Source of the DNA: Candidatus Zixiibacteriota bacterium | GTDB taxonomy: Bacteria; Zixibacteria; MSB-5A5; DG-27 | Assembly (NCBI GenBank): GCA_030605835.1 | Contig: JAUWHO010000007.1 | Coordinates: 1 to 37,110, forward strand | Direction: 5' to 3' | Length of the DNA: 37,110 nucleotides | Shown: piece by piece, positions 14,403 through 21,292 of the stretch | Layout of the letters: each line of letters begins with the position of its first letter | Position numbering within the stretch: position 1 is the first letter of the stretch | Program-made: the position numbers and the translations under genes | The notes under the pieces: generated by a model | What the model saw: only the letters and a program-made list of their open reading frames with translations | Databases searched by the model: none | Told to the model about the DNA's origin: nothing

Positions 14403-16169
14403 ATGACAACGAATAAAAATAGGCCAGAAGAGGCTCACGATTGTGCCACTGATGTCAGGTTGCCCGAGGAATTTCAGCTTCTATCACAACGAATATTGCA
14501 CTATGCCAACCGAGGCGAGCCGAGAATTGATTTTTTGCGCGGCATCTGCAAGCTGTTATTGGAGTTTTCTGGTTGCGCTACTGTCGAGCTCTGGTTAAAG
14601 GAAGGCGATAAGTATTACCGCTGCCTCTCAGAGCTGAAACCGGAGTTTTCCTTCGAGCGCGAGAGCATTCCATCCAAGGAAGACGAGGATGGAAAGACGA
14701 TTCCCATTCCGCAAAGTGATTCAAATCTCGAAAGGCTGCAGGCTGATATTATGCGCGGACGGCCTGAGCGAACGCTCCCCAATTTCACCAAGAGGGGAAG
14801 CTTCTGGGTAGGTGACGCTAACAAGTCCTTATCCCTGAAAGCGCAAGCTGGTGAAAAAAGCCAACCTCTCAGCCTTTCCACCGATGGCGATTACAGATCC
14901 CTGGCCCTTCTTCCGCTTGCTGTCGGTGATGACAATATCGGCCTTTTACAACTTATGTATAGACAGCGTGATTACTTCACAGAAATGGAAGTTGAATTAT
15001 ACGAAGGCGTTGCTCAAACCCTTGGAGTTGCGCTGGCGAACCAACAGGCCCAGGCGGCCTTGCGGGAAAGGGTGAAGGAGCTCACCTGCCTGTATAGTAT
15101 AGCTCAAGTGGTTGAACGGCAGGGCCTATCACCAGAAGGGATTTTGCAGGGCATCGTAGAGCTTCTTCCCCCCGCCTGGCAATACCCTGAGATTGCTGCC
15201 GGCAGGATCATTTTGGATGGGCATGCTTACTCAACTTCTGGTTTTCGCCAGGATGGGCAAAAGCAGATGGCGGATATCGTTGTGAAAGGTGAGCGGCGGG
15301 GTGTTGTTGAAGTGGTCTACGCTGAGAAGAAACCAGAACTCGATGAGGGACCGTTCCTCAGAGAAGAGAGAAATCTGATTGATGCCATAGCCAAACAAGT
15401 GGCACTTATCGTTGAGCGAAGAAAGGCCGAGGAGGACCGATCAAAGCTTCAGGAACAGCTCCGGCACGCAGACCGGTTGGCCACCATCGGACAGCTCGCA
15501 GCCGGCGTTGCCCATGAACTGAATGAACCGCTCGGTAATGTCCTCGGATTCGCTCAGCTCGCAAAGAAAGATCCAGAATTGCCCAAACAGGTGAGTAAGG
15601 ATATTGAAACGATAATCACGGCCTCATTGCATGCCCGGGAAGTAATCAAAAAACTCATGATATTTGCCCGTCAGATCCCGACAAGGAAGGCACAAATCAA
15701 TCTCAACGACATTATCGAAGAGGGGCTGTATTTTCTTGGATCTCGGTGCGCAAAGGCGGGAATCCAATTGACACGCGTGCTCACGCCAGACCTGCCGGAA
15801 ATAACTGCCGATCGAGCCCAACTGCATCAAGTCCTCGTGAATCTGATCGTCAATTCTATTCAAGCCATGCCCGAGGGAGGAAAACTAACCATACAGACAT
15901 TTGCCCAGGGTGATCATGTTTCGCTGGTAGTGGAAGACACCGGCATTGGCATGAGCGAGGAGGTCTTAAAGAAGATTTTCATTCCTTTCTTCACGACCAA
16001 GGATATTGATGAGGGCACCGGATTGGGCCTGTCGGTGGTGCATGGGATTGTTACCTCGCATGGGGGGTCTATCGATGTTCAAAGCACCGTTGGTAGCGGG
16101 ACTCGATTTGCAATTCACCTGCCCCTGAGGATGCCGGAGGACGAAGAGGAGAGCGTTCAAAATGACTGA
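14403..16169 (+). CDS. Soluble GAF-domain sensor histidine kinase
   Basis: A 588-residue kinase with no membrane helix. Residues of about 25-220 form a GAF-like sensor (RIDFLRGICKLLLEFSGCAT...), 225-345 a second degenerate GAF-type region, followed by a short coiled coil. The HisKA domain has TIGQLAAGVAHELNEPLGNV with the phospho-accepting His at 371. The HATPase_c domain (about 460-580) has NLIVNSIQAMPEGG (N box), VEDTGIGM (G1) and GTGLGLSVVHGI (G2). The HELNEPL motif is typical of NtrB/AtoS-type kinases that partner sigma-54 activators. It overlaps the next gene by 8 bases. The signal sensed is cytoplasmic and not identifiable. Confidence 0.92.
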   Translation: MTTNKNRPEEAHDCATDVRLPEEFQLLSQRILHYANRGEPRIDFLRGICKLLLEFSGCATVELWLKEGDKYYRCLSELKPEFSFERESIPSKEDEDGKTIPIPQSDSNLERLQADIMRGRPERTLPNFTKRGSFWVGDANKSLSLKAQAGEKSQPLSLSTDGDYRSLALLPLAVGDDNIGLLQLMYRQRDYFTEMEVELYEGVAQTLGVALANQQAQAALRERVKELTCLYSIAQVVERQGLSPEGILQGIVELLPPAWQYPEIAAGRIILDGHAYSTSGFRQDGQKQMADIVVKGERRGVVEVVYAEKKPELDEGPFLREERNLIDAIAKQVALIVERRKAEEDRSKLQEQLRHADRLATIGQLAAGVAHELNEPLGNVLGFAQLAKKDPELPKQVSKDIETIITASLHAREVIKKLMIFARQIPTRKAQINLNDIIEEGLYFLGSRCAKAGIQLTRVLTPDLPEITADRAQLHQVLVNLIVNSIQAMPEGGKLTIQTFAQGDHVSLVVEDTGIGMSEEVLKKIFIPFFTTKDIDEGTGLGLSVVHGIVTSHGGSIDVQSTVGSGTRFAIHLPLRMPEDEEESVQND

Positions 16170-17502
16170 AACTAAGGACAAAGAATGCATCCTGGTCGTT
16201 GACGATGCCCCGGATACCCTCGAAATGCTCCAGAGAAACCTCACTTCTGCTGGATATCAGATCTACACCGCCTTAGGAGTAGCTGAAGCAATAAAAATAC
16301 TGGAATCGACAACCGTGGACTTGGTTATAACGGACCTCAAGATGCCGCGAGTGAGCGGATTCGATCTAATCAGGCATGTCAGGGAAAACCTCAAGGATAC
16401 CGAGGTTATGATGATCACCGGTTACCCCTCTGTCGAGGGGGCGGTTAAGGCAGTCAAGGCTGGTGCCGAGGATTATTTGGCGAAGCCTTTTACCGACGAG
16501 GAGCTTTTTGCAGCCGTCAGACGGGCACTGGATAAGCTGAATATGCGAAGGGCCGGAGAGGCCCAAGAGATCACGGTAGCTTCACCCCCCCCAGGTTTAA
16601 TAAGTGAGTCTGAGGCGATGAAAAAAGTTTTCGATGCTATAACGAAGGCGGCCTCGACCAATGCCACGGTCCTGATCTCTGGAGAGAGCGGCACTGGCAA
16701 GGAACTTGTAGCCAGAGCCATTCATTACAGTAGCCCCCGCGCCTCGGCTCCATTTGTGCCTATCAATTGCGGCGGCATCCCAGAGGGACTCTTTGAAAGC
16801 GAGCTTTTCGGGCACGTTAAAGGCGCATTCACGGGGGCCATTGAATCCCGTGCGGGGTTCTTTCAAACCGCCGACGGTGGCACCATCTTTCTCGACGAAA
16901 TCAGCGAAACCAGTCCTTCCATGCAGGTTAAGCTTCTCCGAGTATTGCAGGATAAAGAGGTCTGCATGGTCGGGGCAACTCGAACGAGAAAGGTAGACGT
17001 TAGAATCTTGACCGCGACAAACAAGGAGCTGAATAGTCTTGTGAAGAAGGGAACCTTCAGGGAAGATCTATTCTTCCGTCTTACGGTAATTAACATTCAT
17101 ATCCCCCCATTGCGCGAAAGAGGCGACGATATCTTGCTCTTGACTAATCACTTCATGGCCAAGTTTGCCGAGGAGTCAGGCAAATCGAAGCTCCGGTTCT
17201 CAGATAATGCCCTGCGGGCGCTGAAGAATTATTCCTGGCCTGGCAATGTGAGGGAACTGGAGAATCTGACTCAGCGTCTTATGGTCATGGTGGATGGGGA
17301 TTATATCGATGTTCCCGATCTGCCCTCGCATATGCGTTTTACGGCGTTCAAGGAAACCGGTCTGGATCGCTCGCTGGCCGAAGTGGAGGCCGAACATATT
17401 CGTAATGTCCTGGCCAACGTAGGCGGTAACAAGACAGAAGCCGCCAAAATATTGGGTATTGACCGAAAGACCCTGCGCGAAAAGCTAAAAGACCAAGCAT
17501 AG
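16162..17502 (+). CDS. NtrC-family sigma-54-dependent response regulator
   Basis: A 446-residue activator. The receiver domain (1-120) has the acidic pair DD14-15, the phospho-acceptor D58 in VITDLKMP and K108 in LAKPF. The AAA+ domain (about 145-375) has Walker A GESGTGKE (174-181), ESELFGHVKGAFTGA with an intact GAFTGA loop (221-226), which is required to contact sigma-54, and a Walker B region (GGTIFLDEI). The Fis-type HTH is at the C-terminus (NKTEAAKILGIDRKTLREKL). It overlaps the kinase gene, so the two are a pair. A consensus sigma-54 promoter and two tandem candidate binding motifs lie 30-230 bases downstream of it, so the adjacent metabolic genes are a likely target. The pilin promoter motif at 5130 is another possible target. 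Confidence 0.95.
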   Translation: MTETKDKECILVVDDAPDTLEMLQRNLTSAGYQIYTALGVAEAIKILESTTVDLVITDLKMPRVSGFDLIRHVRENLKDTEVMMITGYPSVEGAVKAVKAGAEDYLAKPFTDEELFAAVRRALDKLNMRRAGEAQEITVASPPPGLISESEAMKKVFDAITKAASTNATVLISGESGTGKELVARAIHYSSPRASAPFVPINCGGIPEGLFESELFGHVKGAFTGAIESRAGFFQTADGGTIFLDEISETSPSMQVKLLRVLQDKEVCMVGATRTRKVDVRILTATNKELNSLVKKGTFREDLFFRLTVINIHIPPLRERGDDILLLTNHFMAKFAEESGKSKLRFSDNALRALKNYSWPGNVRELENLTQRLMVMVDGDYIDVPDLPSHMRFTAFKETGLDRSLAEVEAEHIRNVLANVGGNKTEAAKILGIDRKTLREKLKDQA

Positions 17503-17531
17503 CCCGCCCAGCAAGACCTTGCGAGCGGGTA

Positions 17532-17564
17532 AAATCTCCCCGGTGGTTCAAATCTCCCCGGAGG
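17532..17564 (+). promoter_or_regulatory. Tandem 15-bp motif, candidate enhancer (UAS) for the NtrC-type activator
   Basis: AAATCTCCCCGGTGG (17532-17546) and AAATCTCCCCGGAGG (17550-17564) match at 14 of 15 bases and start 18 bases apart. They lie about 165-195 bases upstream of the predicted sigma-54 transcription start near 17727. That is the usual distance for enhancer sites of NtrC-type activators. The binding protein is inferred from position only. Confidence 0.5.
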
Positions 17565-17699
17565 CTATCTTACTTCAAGCCTCATCTGACAATTCGAGTG
17601 CCTCTCCCTAACACTAATCTGTCTCTATAACTCATTGGCTCCATTTCAATTAGTGGCGGATGGGAGCCTGCAATAGCTGGCCTGTGCGAATTGCGAACA

Positions 17700-17717
17700 T
17701 TGGCACACAAGTTGCGA
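17700..17717 (+). promoter_or_regulatory. Sigma-54 promoter
   Basis: TTGGCACACAAGTTGCGA has GG at 17702-17703 and GC at 17714-17715, separated by exactly 10 bases. TGGCAC and TTGC fit the -24/-12 consensus (TGGCACN5TTGC[A/T]) almost perfectly. It faces the Cys-module gene at 17779, about 200 bases after the end of the NtrC-type regulator gene. The predicted start of transcription is near 17727. Confidence 0.75.
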
Positions 17718-17778
17718 TAATGGGGATGTGGGCATGACCCTGAGAACAGAAGAGATAAAAAATGAAGAGGTGTTTACA

Positions 17779-18114
17779 ATGGCTATCGAAGAAATAACAA
17801 GAACGAGAGATGAGGTGAGAGTCGCTCCGAAGAAAAAGGAATATCGGGGTCTCTGCACCACCTGCAAGAACGCTCCTACCTGCACCTACCCCAGGGATCC
17901 GGATCGAGCGGTGCTGCAGTGCGAGGAGTTTGAAGGGTACGAACCCATCCAGAGGTGGGCTACGGGTGGAGATATCTCGCCGAGGCAAGTCTCCGCTGCC
18001 AAGCAGGAAGACTCCGGGAAGTACAAGGGACTCTGCGTGAATTGTGAGAACCGCCAACATTGCACTTTCCCGAAGCCTGAGAGCGGTGTCCTGCACTGTG
18101 AGGAATACGAGTAG
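17779..18114 (+). CDS. Small protein with two copies of a novel Cys module
   Basis: The protein has 111 residues from the ATG at 17779, which has GAAGAGGTG upstream. An in-frame GTG at 17728 would lie on the predicted sigma-54 transcription start and is rejected. After a charged N-terminus come two modules: YRGLCTTCKNAPTC with CTYPRDPDR and QCEEF, then YKGLCVNCENRQHC with CTFPKPESG and HCEEY at the C-terminus. Spacing is C-x2-C-x5-C-x12-C in the first and x11 in the second. Four conserved Cys per module suggest a small zinc or iron-sulfur site. No named family is recognised. It is the first gene after the sigma-54 promoter and may act as a metal-binding or electron-carrying accessory of the enzymes encoded downstream; that is inference. 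Confidence 0.8.
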   Translation: MAIEEITRTRDEVRVAPKKKEYRGLCTTCKNAPTCTYPRDPDRAVLQCEEFEGYEPIQRWATGGDISPRQVSAAKQEDSGKYKGLCVNCENRQHCTFPKPESGVLHCEEYE

Positions 18115-18245
18115 GATGACAGCGGCAGGTTCTTCCCCTCTGCTGTAGAGACTATGTTGTCGAATCAAGCTGCTCATAAAGAACAAGAGATGCGTCCAAG
18201 AACTCACGATGATCATGAGCCGATACGCAATCTCTTTAGGGGATA

Positions 18246-19568
18246 ATGATGAGAGAGGATGTGGCAGTTAAAGAGCAGGTGGCAAGGCCGCGGGAGAAAC
18301 TGGCCCCGCCCCAGAAGAAGAGTCTTTACGATAACGTCGTCAGGCAGTTCAGCAAAGCCGCGGACTTGATGCAGCTGGACCCGGACATCCGCAAGATTCT
18401 CGGGAGAACGACCAACGAGATCGTAGTCGCCTTCCCGGTGAAAATGGACGATGGCCGGATCGAGATGTTCACCGGCTACCGGGTACAGCACAACAACGTC
18501 CTGGGTCCCTTCAAGGGGGGGCTTCGTTACCATCCCTTAGTGGAGATCGATGAGGTCCGGGCGCTGGCGACCTGGATGACCTGGAAGTCGGCGATAACCA
18601 ATATCCCTTTTGGTGGCGCCAAGGGAGGCATCCAGTTAGATCCCTGCTCGTGTAGCTCAAGAGAGCTGGAGCATATCACTCGTCGCTTCACCTTCGCTCT
18701 GGGTAACAATATCGGGCCGGAGTATGACATTCCAGCACCGGACGTGAATACCAACTCACAGATCATGGCGTGGATAGTGGACACCTATCTGTCGACAATA
18801 CCGCCGCACGAGCGCCAGGCTTCGGTCCACGTGGTTACTGGCAAGCCGGTGGAATTGGGTGGTAGCCTGGGTCGGGACAAAGCCACCGGCCAGGGAGTGG
18901 TCTTCACAATAGAACAGTGGGCAAAGGATAAGGGCTTCGATTTGAAGGGTGCCACTTACACTGTCCAGGGGTTCGGAAATGTTGGCTCCTGGGTCGCACG
19001 GCTTTTGAAGCCGCATGGCTCCAAGCTGATCGCGGTCGAAGATGTTACCGGAGCGATTTCCAACTCAAAGGGTATCGATCCCGAGGAACTCACCAGCTAT
19101 GTGCAGGAGCATGGCAGGGTCTCCGGTTACCCCAAAGGCAGCCCCATAGATCACGAGACCTTCCTGCGCACCAAGGCTGACATCTTTATCCCCGCGGCCC
19201 TGGAGAACCAGATCACCGGTTCCACTGCTCCGCTTCTGAATGTCAAGCTCGTCGCCGAAGGAGCCAATGGCCCCACCAATCCCGATGGTGAGGAGGTCTT
19301 ACAGCAAAGGGGTATCGAGGTCATTCCCGATATTCTCTGCAACTCCGGTGGGGTGATCGTGAGCTACTTCGAGTGGCTCCAGAACAAGCGCAGCGAGTTC
19401 TGGGACCTTGAGGAGGTCGATGCTAAACTTCACAAGAAGATCATCGACGGCTATCAAAGGGTGCGCGATACTGCAAGAAGTTTCAACACTGACTGGCGCA
19501 CCGCCGCTTACATTGTCGCTCTGTCCCGTCTGGAAACAGTATACAAGGAGCGGGGAATATTCCCTTAG
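18246..19568 (+). CDS. gdhA: Glutamate dehydrogenase, hexameric NAD(P)-type
   Basis: A 440-residue enzyme that interconverts glutamate with 2-oxoglutarate and ammonia in the cytoplasm. It has the substrate site GGLRYHP, the TWKSA lysine, the catalytic lysine in PFGGAKGGI, the catalytic Asp in PAPDVNTNSQIMAW and the dinucleotide fold GFGNVGSWVARLL. The C-terminal CNSGGVIVSYFEW motif is intact. Length fits the 50-kDa class. The residue pair at the end of the second beta strand (AVEDVTGAI) does not decide between NAD and NADP. Two ATG codons stand together at 18246 and 18249; either may be used (AGGGGAT upstream). It lies between the two Cys-module genes, so it is likely in the same sigma-54-controlled unit. 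Confidence 0.95.
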   Translation: MMREDVAVKEQVARPREKLAPPQKKSLYDNVVRQFSKAADLMQLDPDIRKILGRTTNEIVVAFPVKMDDGRIEMFTGYRVQHNNVLGPFKGGLRYHPLVEIDEVRALATWMTWKSAITNIPFGGAKGGIQLDPCSCSSRELEHITRRFTFALGNNIGPEYDIPAPDVNTNSQIMAWIVDTYLSTIPPHERQASVHVVTGKPVELGGSLGRDKATGQGVVFTIEQWAKDKGFDLKGATYTVQGFGNVGSWVARLLKPHGSKLIAVEDVTGAISNSKGIDPEELTSYVQEHGRVSGYPKGSPIDHETFLRTKADIFIPAALENQITGSTAPLLNVKLVAEGANGPTNPDGEEVLQQRGIEVIPDILCNSGGVIVSYFEWLQNKRSEFWDLEEVDAKLHKKIIDGYQRVRDTARSFNTDWRTAAYIVALSRLETVYKERGIFP

Positions 19569-19748
19569 TGGATTATGGTCACATCTCCTTTGAAGTTGGT
19601 TTGGTTGCTGAGGCAACAGCTCGCCTGTGAGCTCATTTCCGGGATAAATAGCGGCGAACCTGGTGATTGCAGAATAGGCTTAAGGGTGTATTGATACATA
19701 GAACGCGCCAAGCAAAAGGCAAGGCATCAAAAGGCCAATAAGGAGGAA

Positions 19749-20102
19749 ATGTCAATGTCGGTTACAACAGAAAAAGAAAAGAAACTGAGAAAAGCAGCTC
19801 CGCCGAGCGCAGTAGTATACCGGGGCCTTTGCAGCACCTGCGATATGGCTTCAACTTGCACTTTTCCAAGGGATCCTGAGAGACCAATTATGCACTGCGA
19901 TGAGCTTGATAGCTACCAAGCGGATACTGTGACTCCTGAGGAGCTACTCAGAGCCGAGCCGGCCAGCCCGAAGGCTGTATCCGAGGCCGAACAGAAAGAG
20001 CTCGGTAAATACAAGGGATTATGTGTTAATTGCGAGAACCGCGAAACCTGCACTTTCCCTAAACCCGAGGGTGGTGTCTGGCACTGCGATGAGTACTGTT
20101 AG
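19749..20102 (+). CDS. Second two-copy Cys-module protein (paralogue of 17779-18114)
   Basis: A 117-residue protein with the ATG at 19749 after AAGGAGGA. Module 1 reads YRGLCSTCDMASTC with CTFPRDPER and HCDEL; module 2 reads YKGLCVNCENRETC with CTFPKPEGG and HCDEYC. The first module has C-x2-C-x5-C-x12-C and the 'PRDP(D/E)R' insert, the second has x11 and 'KPEGGV', exactly as in the paralogue. So an ancestral two-module protein was duplicated to either side of gdhA. The last 113 bases, with 15 bases past the stop, are nearly identical to the end of the NuoE-like gene. No signal peptide. Function unknown; metal or Fe-S binding inferred from the cysteines. Confidence 0.8.
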   Translation: MSMSVTTEKEKKLRKAAPPSAVVYRGLCSTCDMASTCTFPRDPERPIMHCDELDSYQADTVTPEELLRAEPASPKAVSEAEQKELGKYKGLCVNCENRETCTFPKPEGGVWHCDEYC

Positions 20103-20116
20103 GATCTCTGGCATTT
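20004..20116 (+). repeat. Direct repeat copy 1 (Cys module plus trailer)
   Basis: From GGTAAATACAAGGG to TAGGATCTCTGGCATT, this segment recurs nearly base for base at 20991-21103, 987 bases downstream. It covers the last Cys module of this gene, the stop codon and 14 bases of trailer. Shared trailer DNA shows that the copying included non-coding sequence. Confidence 0.8.
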
Positions 20117-20156
20117 GTCTATTATAATCGTACTGTGACTACACGGAGGGAGAGAA

Positions 20157-21089
20157 ATGGATGAATCAGCCATTGGGGAAATCTGTGATAAGCATGTAGG
20201 AGATCGGGGAGGGCTTATCTCGATCCTCGAAGACATTCAAGCCAAATACGGCTATCTTCCTGCCGAGGCCTTGCGAACATTGGCAGAAAAAACGGGACAT
20301 TCATTGGTTGACATATATGGTGTGGCGACATTTTACAAGTCGTTTAGCTTCAAGCGGAGAGGAGAACACCTCATATCGGTTTGCCTGGGAACCGCTTGCC
20401 ACGTCCGCCTGGCGCCGATCATCCTCGAAGAATTCGAGCGGCAACTGGGAATCAAAGCAGGTGAGACCACCCCTGATAAGAAGTTTTCCCTTGAAACTGT
20501 TAATTGCCTAGGCGCTTGTGCGCTGGGACCTATCGTGGTAGTGGATGGTCACTATTTTTCAAACGTTAACACCAGAAGGGTCAGTTCAATACTGAAGAAG
20601 ACTCGCGCTGGTCTTGATAAGATTGAGATCAAGGGAGACCAGCGGATATTTCCGATAGAAGTCAGTTGCTCTCGTTGTAATCGCAGTCTGATGAATCCAG
20701 GCCACCTGATTGATGGCTACCCCTCCGTACGAGTTACGGTATCATTCAATCAAAAGCATGGCTGGCTTGCTTTATCCAGCCTGTATGGTAGTCACAACGT
20801 TTCCTCTGAATATGAGATTCCCGACGATATAGTAGTCAATTTTTTCTGCCCTCACTGTCACGCTGAGCTTATTGGCGCCTCAAAATGTGCAGAGTGTGGC
20901 GCCCCAATGGTACCTATGATAGTTCGCGGAGGTGGGGTAGTCCAGATCTGCTCTCGCTACGGTTGCAAAGGACATATGCTGGATTTGATCGGTAAATACA
21001 AGGGGTTATGTCTTAATTGCGCGAACCGCGAAACCTGCACTTTCCCTATACCCGAGGGCGGTGTCTGGCAGTGCGATGAGTACTGTTAG
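20157..21089 (+). CDS. NuoE/HoxE-like [2Fe-2S] subunit with C-terminal zinc ribbons and a Cys module
   Basis: A 310-residue fusion. Residues 1-150 are a NuoE/HndA-type thioredoxin-like [2Fe-2S] domain with C76-x4-C81 (CLGTACHVR) and C117-x3-C121 (NCLGACALGP). Residues 165-275 hold Cys pairs C171/C174, C231/C234, C244/C247 and C265/C270, resembling zinc ribbons. Residues 281-310 are a Cys module (C285, C288, C294, C306) plus a terminal Cys. In complex I and bifurcating hydrogenases NuoE passes electrons to the NuoF flavin subunit, encoded next here. The 5' end has GGAGGGAGA before the ATG. The C-terminal module was acquired by the duplication described at 20874-21225. The original protein probably ended ...HMLDFIGVSI. 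Confidence 0.88.
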   Translation: MDESAIGEICDKHVGDRGGLISILEDIQAKYGYLPAEALRTLAEKTGHSLVDIYGVATFYKSFSFKRRGEHLISVCLGTACHVRLAPIILEEFERQLGIKAGETTPDKKFSLETVNCLGACALGPIVVVDGHYFSNVNTRRVSSILKKTRAGLDKIEIKGDQRIFPIEVSCSRCNRSLMNPGHLIDGYPSVRVTVSFNQKHGWLALSSLYGSHNVSSEYEIPDDIVVNFFCPHCHAELIGASKCAECGAPMVPMIVRGGGVVQICSRYGCKGHMLDLIGKYKGLCLNCANRETCTFPIPEGGVWQCDEYC

Positions 21090-21103
21090 GATCTCTGGCA
21101 TTC
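20991..21103 (+). repeat. Direct repeat copy 2 (Cys module plus trailer)
   Basis: Second copy of the segment at 20004-20116, with only a few base changes. It includes the same stop codon and TAGGATCTCTGGCATT trailer. It sits exactly between the two copies of the 119-bp zinc-ribbon repeat (20874-20992 and 21107-21225). Confidence 0.8.
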
Positions 21104-21106
21104 CTC

Positions 21107-21238
21107 GGCACCTCAAAATGTGCAGCGTGCGGCGCCCCAATGGTACCTACGATAGTTCGCAGAGGCGGCATAGTCCAGATCTACTCTCGGCACGGCTGCA
21201 TAGGACATATGCTGGATTTCATCGGGGTTAGTATTTGA
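21107..21238 (+). pseudogene. Orphaned original 3' end of the NuoE-like gene
   Basis: Bases 21107-21225 repeat 20874-20992 at a constant offset of 233 with scattered changes. The frame reads SKCAACGAPMVPTIVRRGG, IVQIYSRHGCIG and HMLDFIGVSI, then TGA at 21238. It lies after the stop codon of the NuoE-like gene in a different frame and has no start. One zinc-ribbon Cys has become Tyr (QICSRYGC to QIYSRHGC), as expected after loss of selection. It is interpreted as the former C-terminus, displaced by insertion of the Cys module. Confidence 0.75.
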
Positions 21239-21292
21239 GAAGATTTGACGGTGTAAAAAAAACAAAAAGCCCTGAGCAAGTAGGAAACAGAT

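Noticed and set aside
17503-17530. Terminator after the NtrC-type regulator gene (CCCGC...GCGGG with GCAAG/CTTGC)
   Set aside because: A hairpin can form, but no T-run follows it.
17728-17778. GTG start for the first Cys-module protein
   Set aside because: It coincides with the predicted sigma-54 transcription start. The ATG at 17779 has a ribosome site.
20101-20118. Sigma-54 promoter at TCTGGCATTTGTCTATT before the NuoE-like gene
   Set aside because: The -24 GG is present, but the -12 position has TT instead of GC; this stretch is also part of the duplicated trailer.
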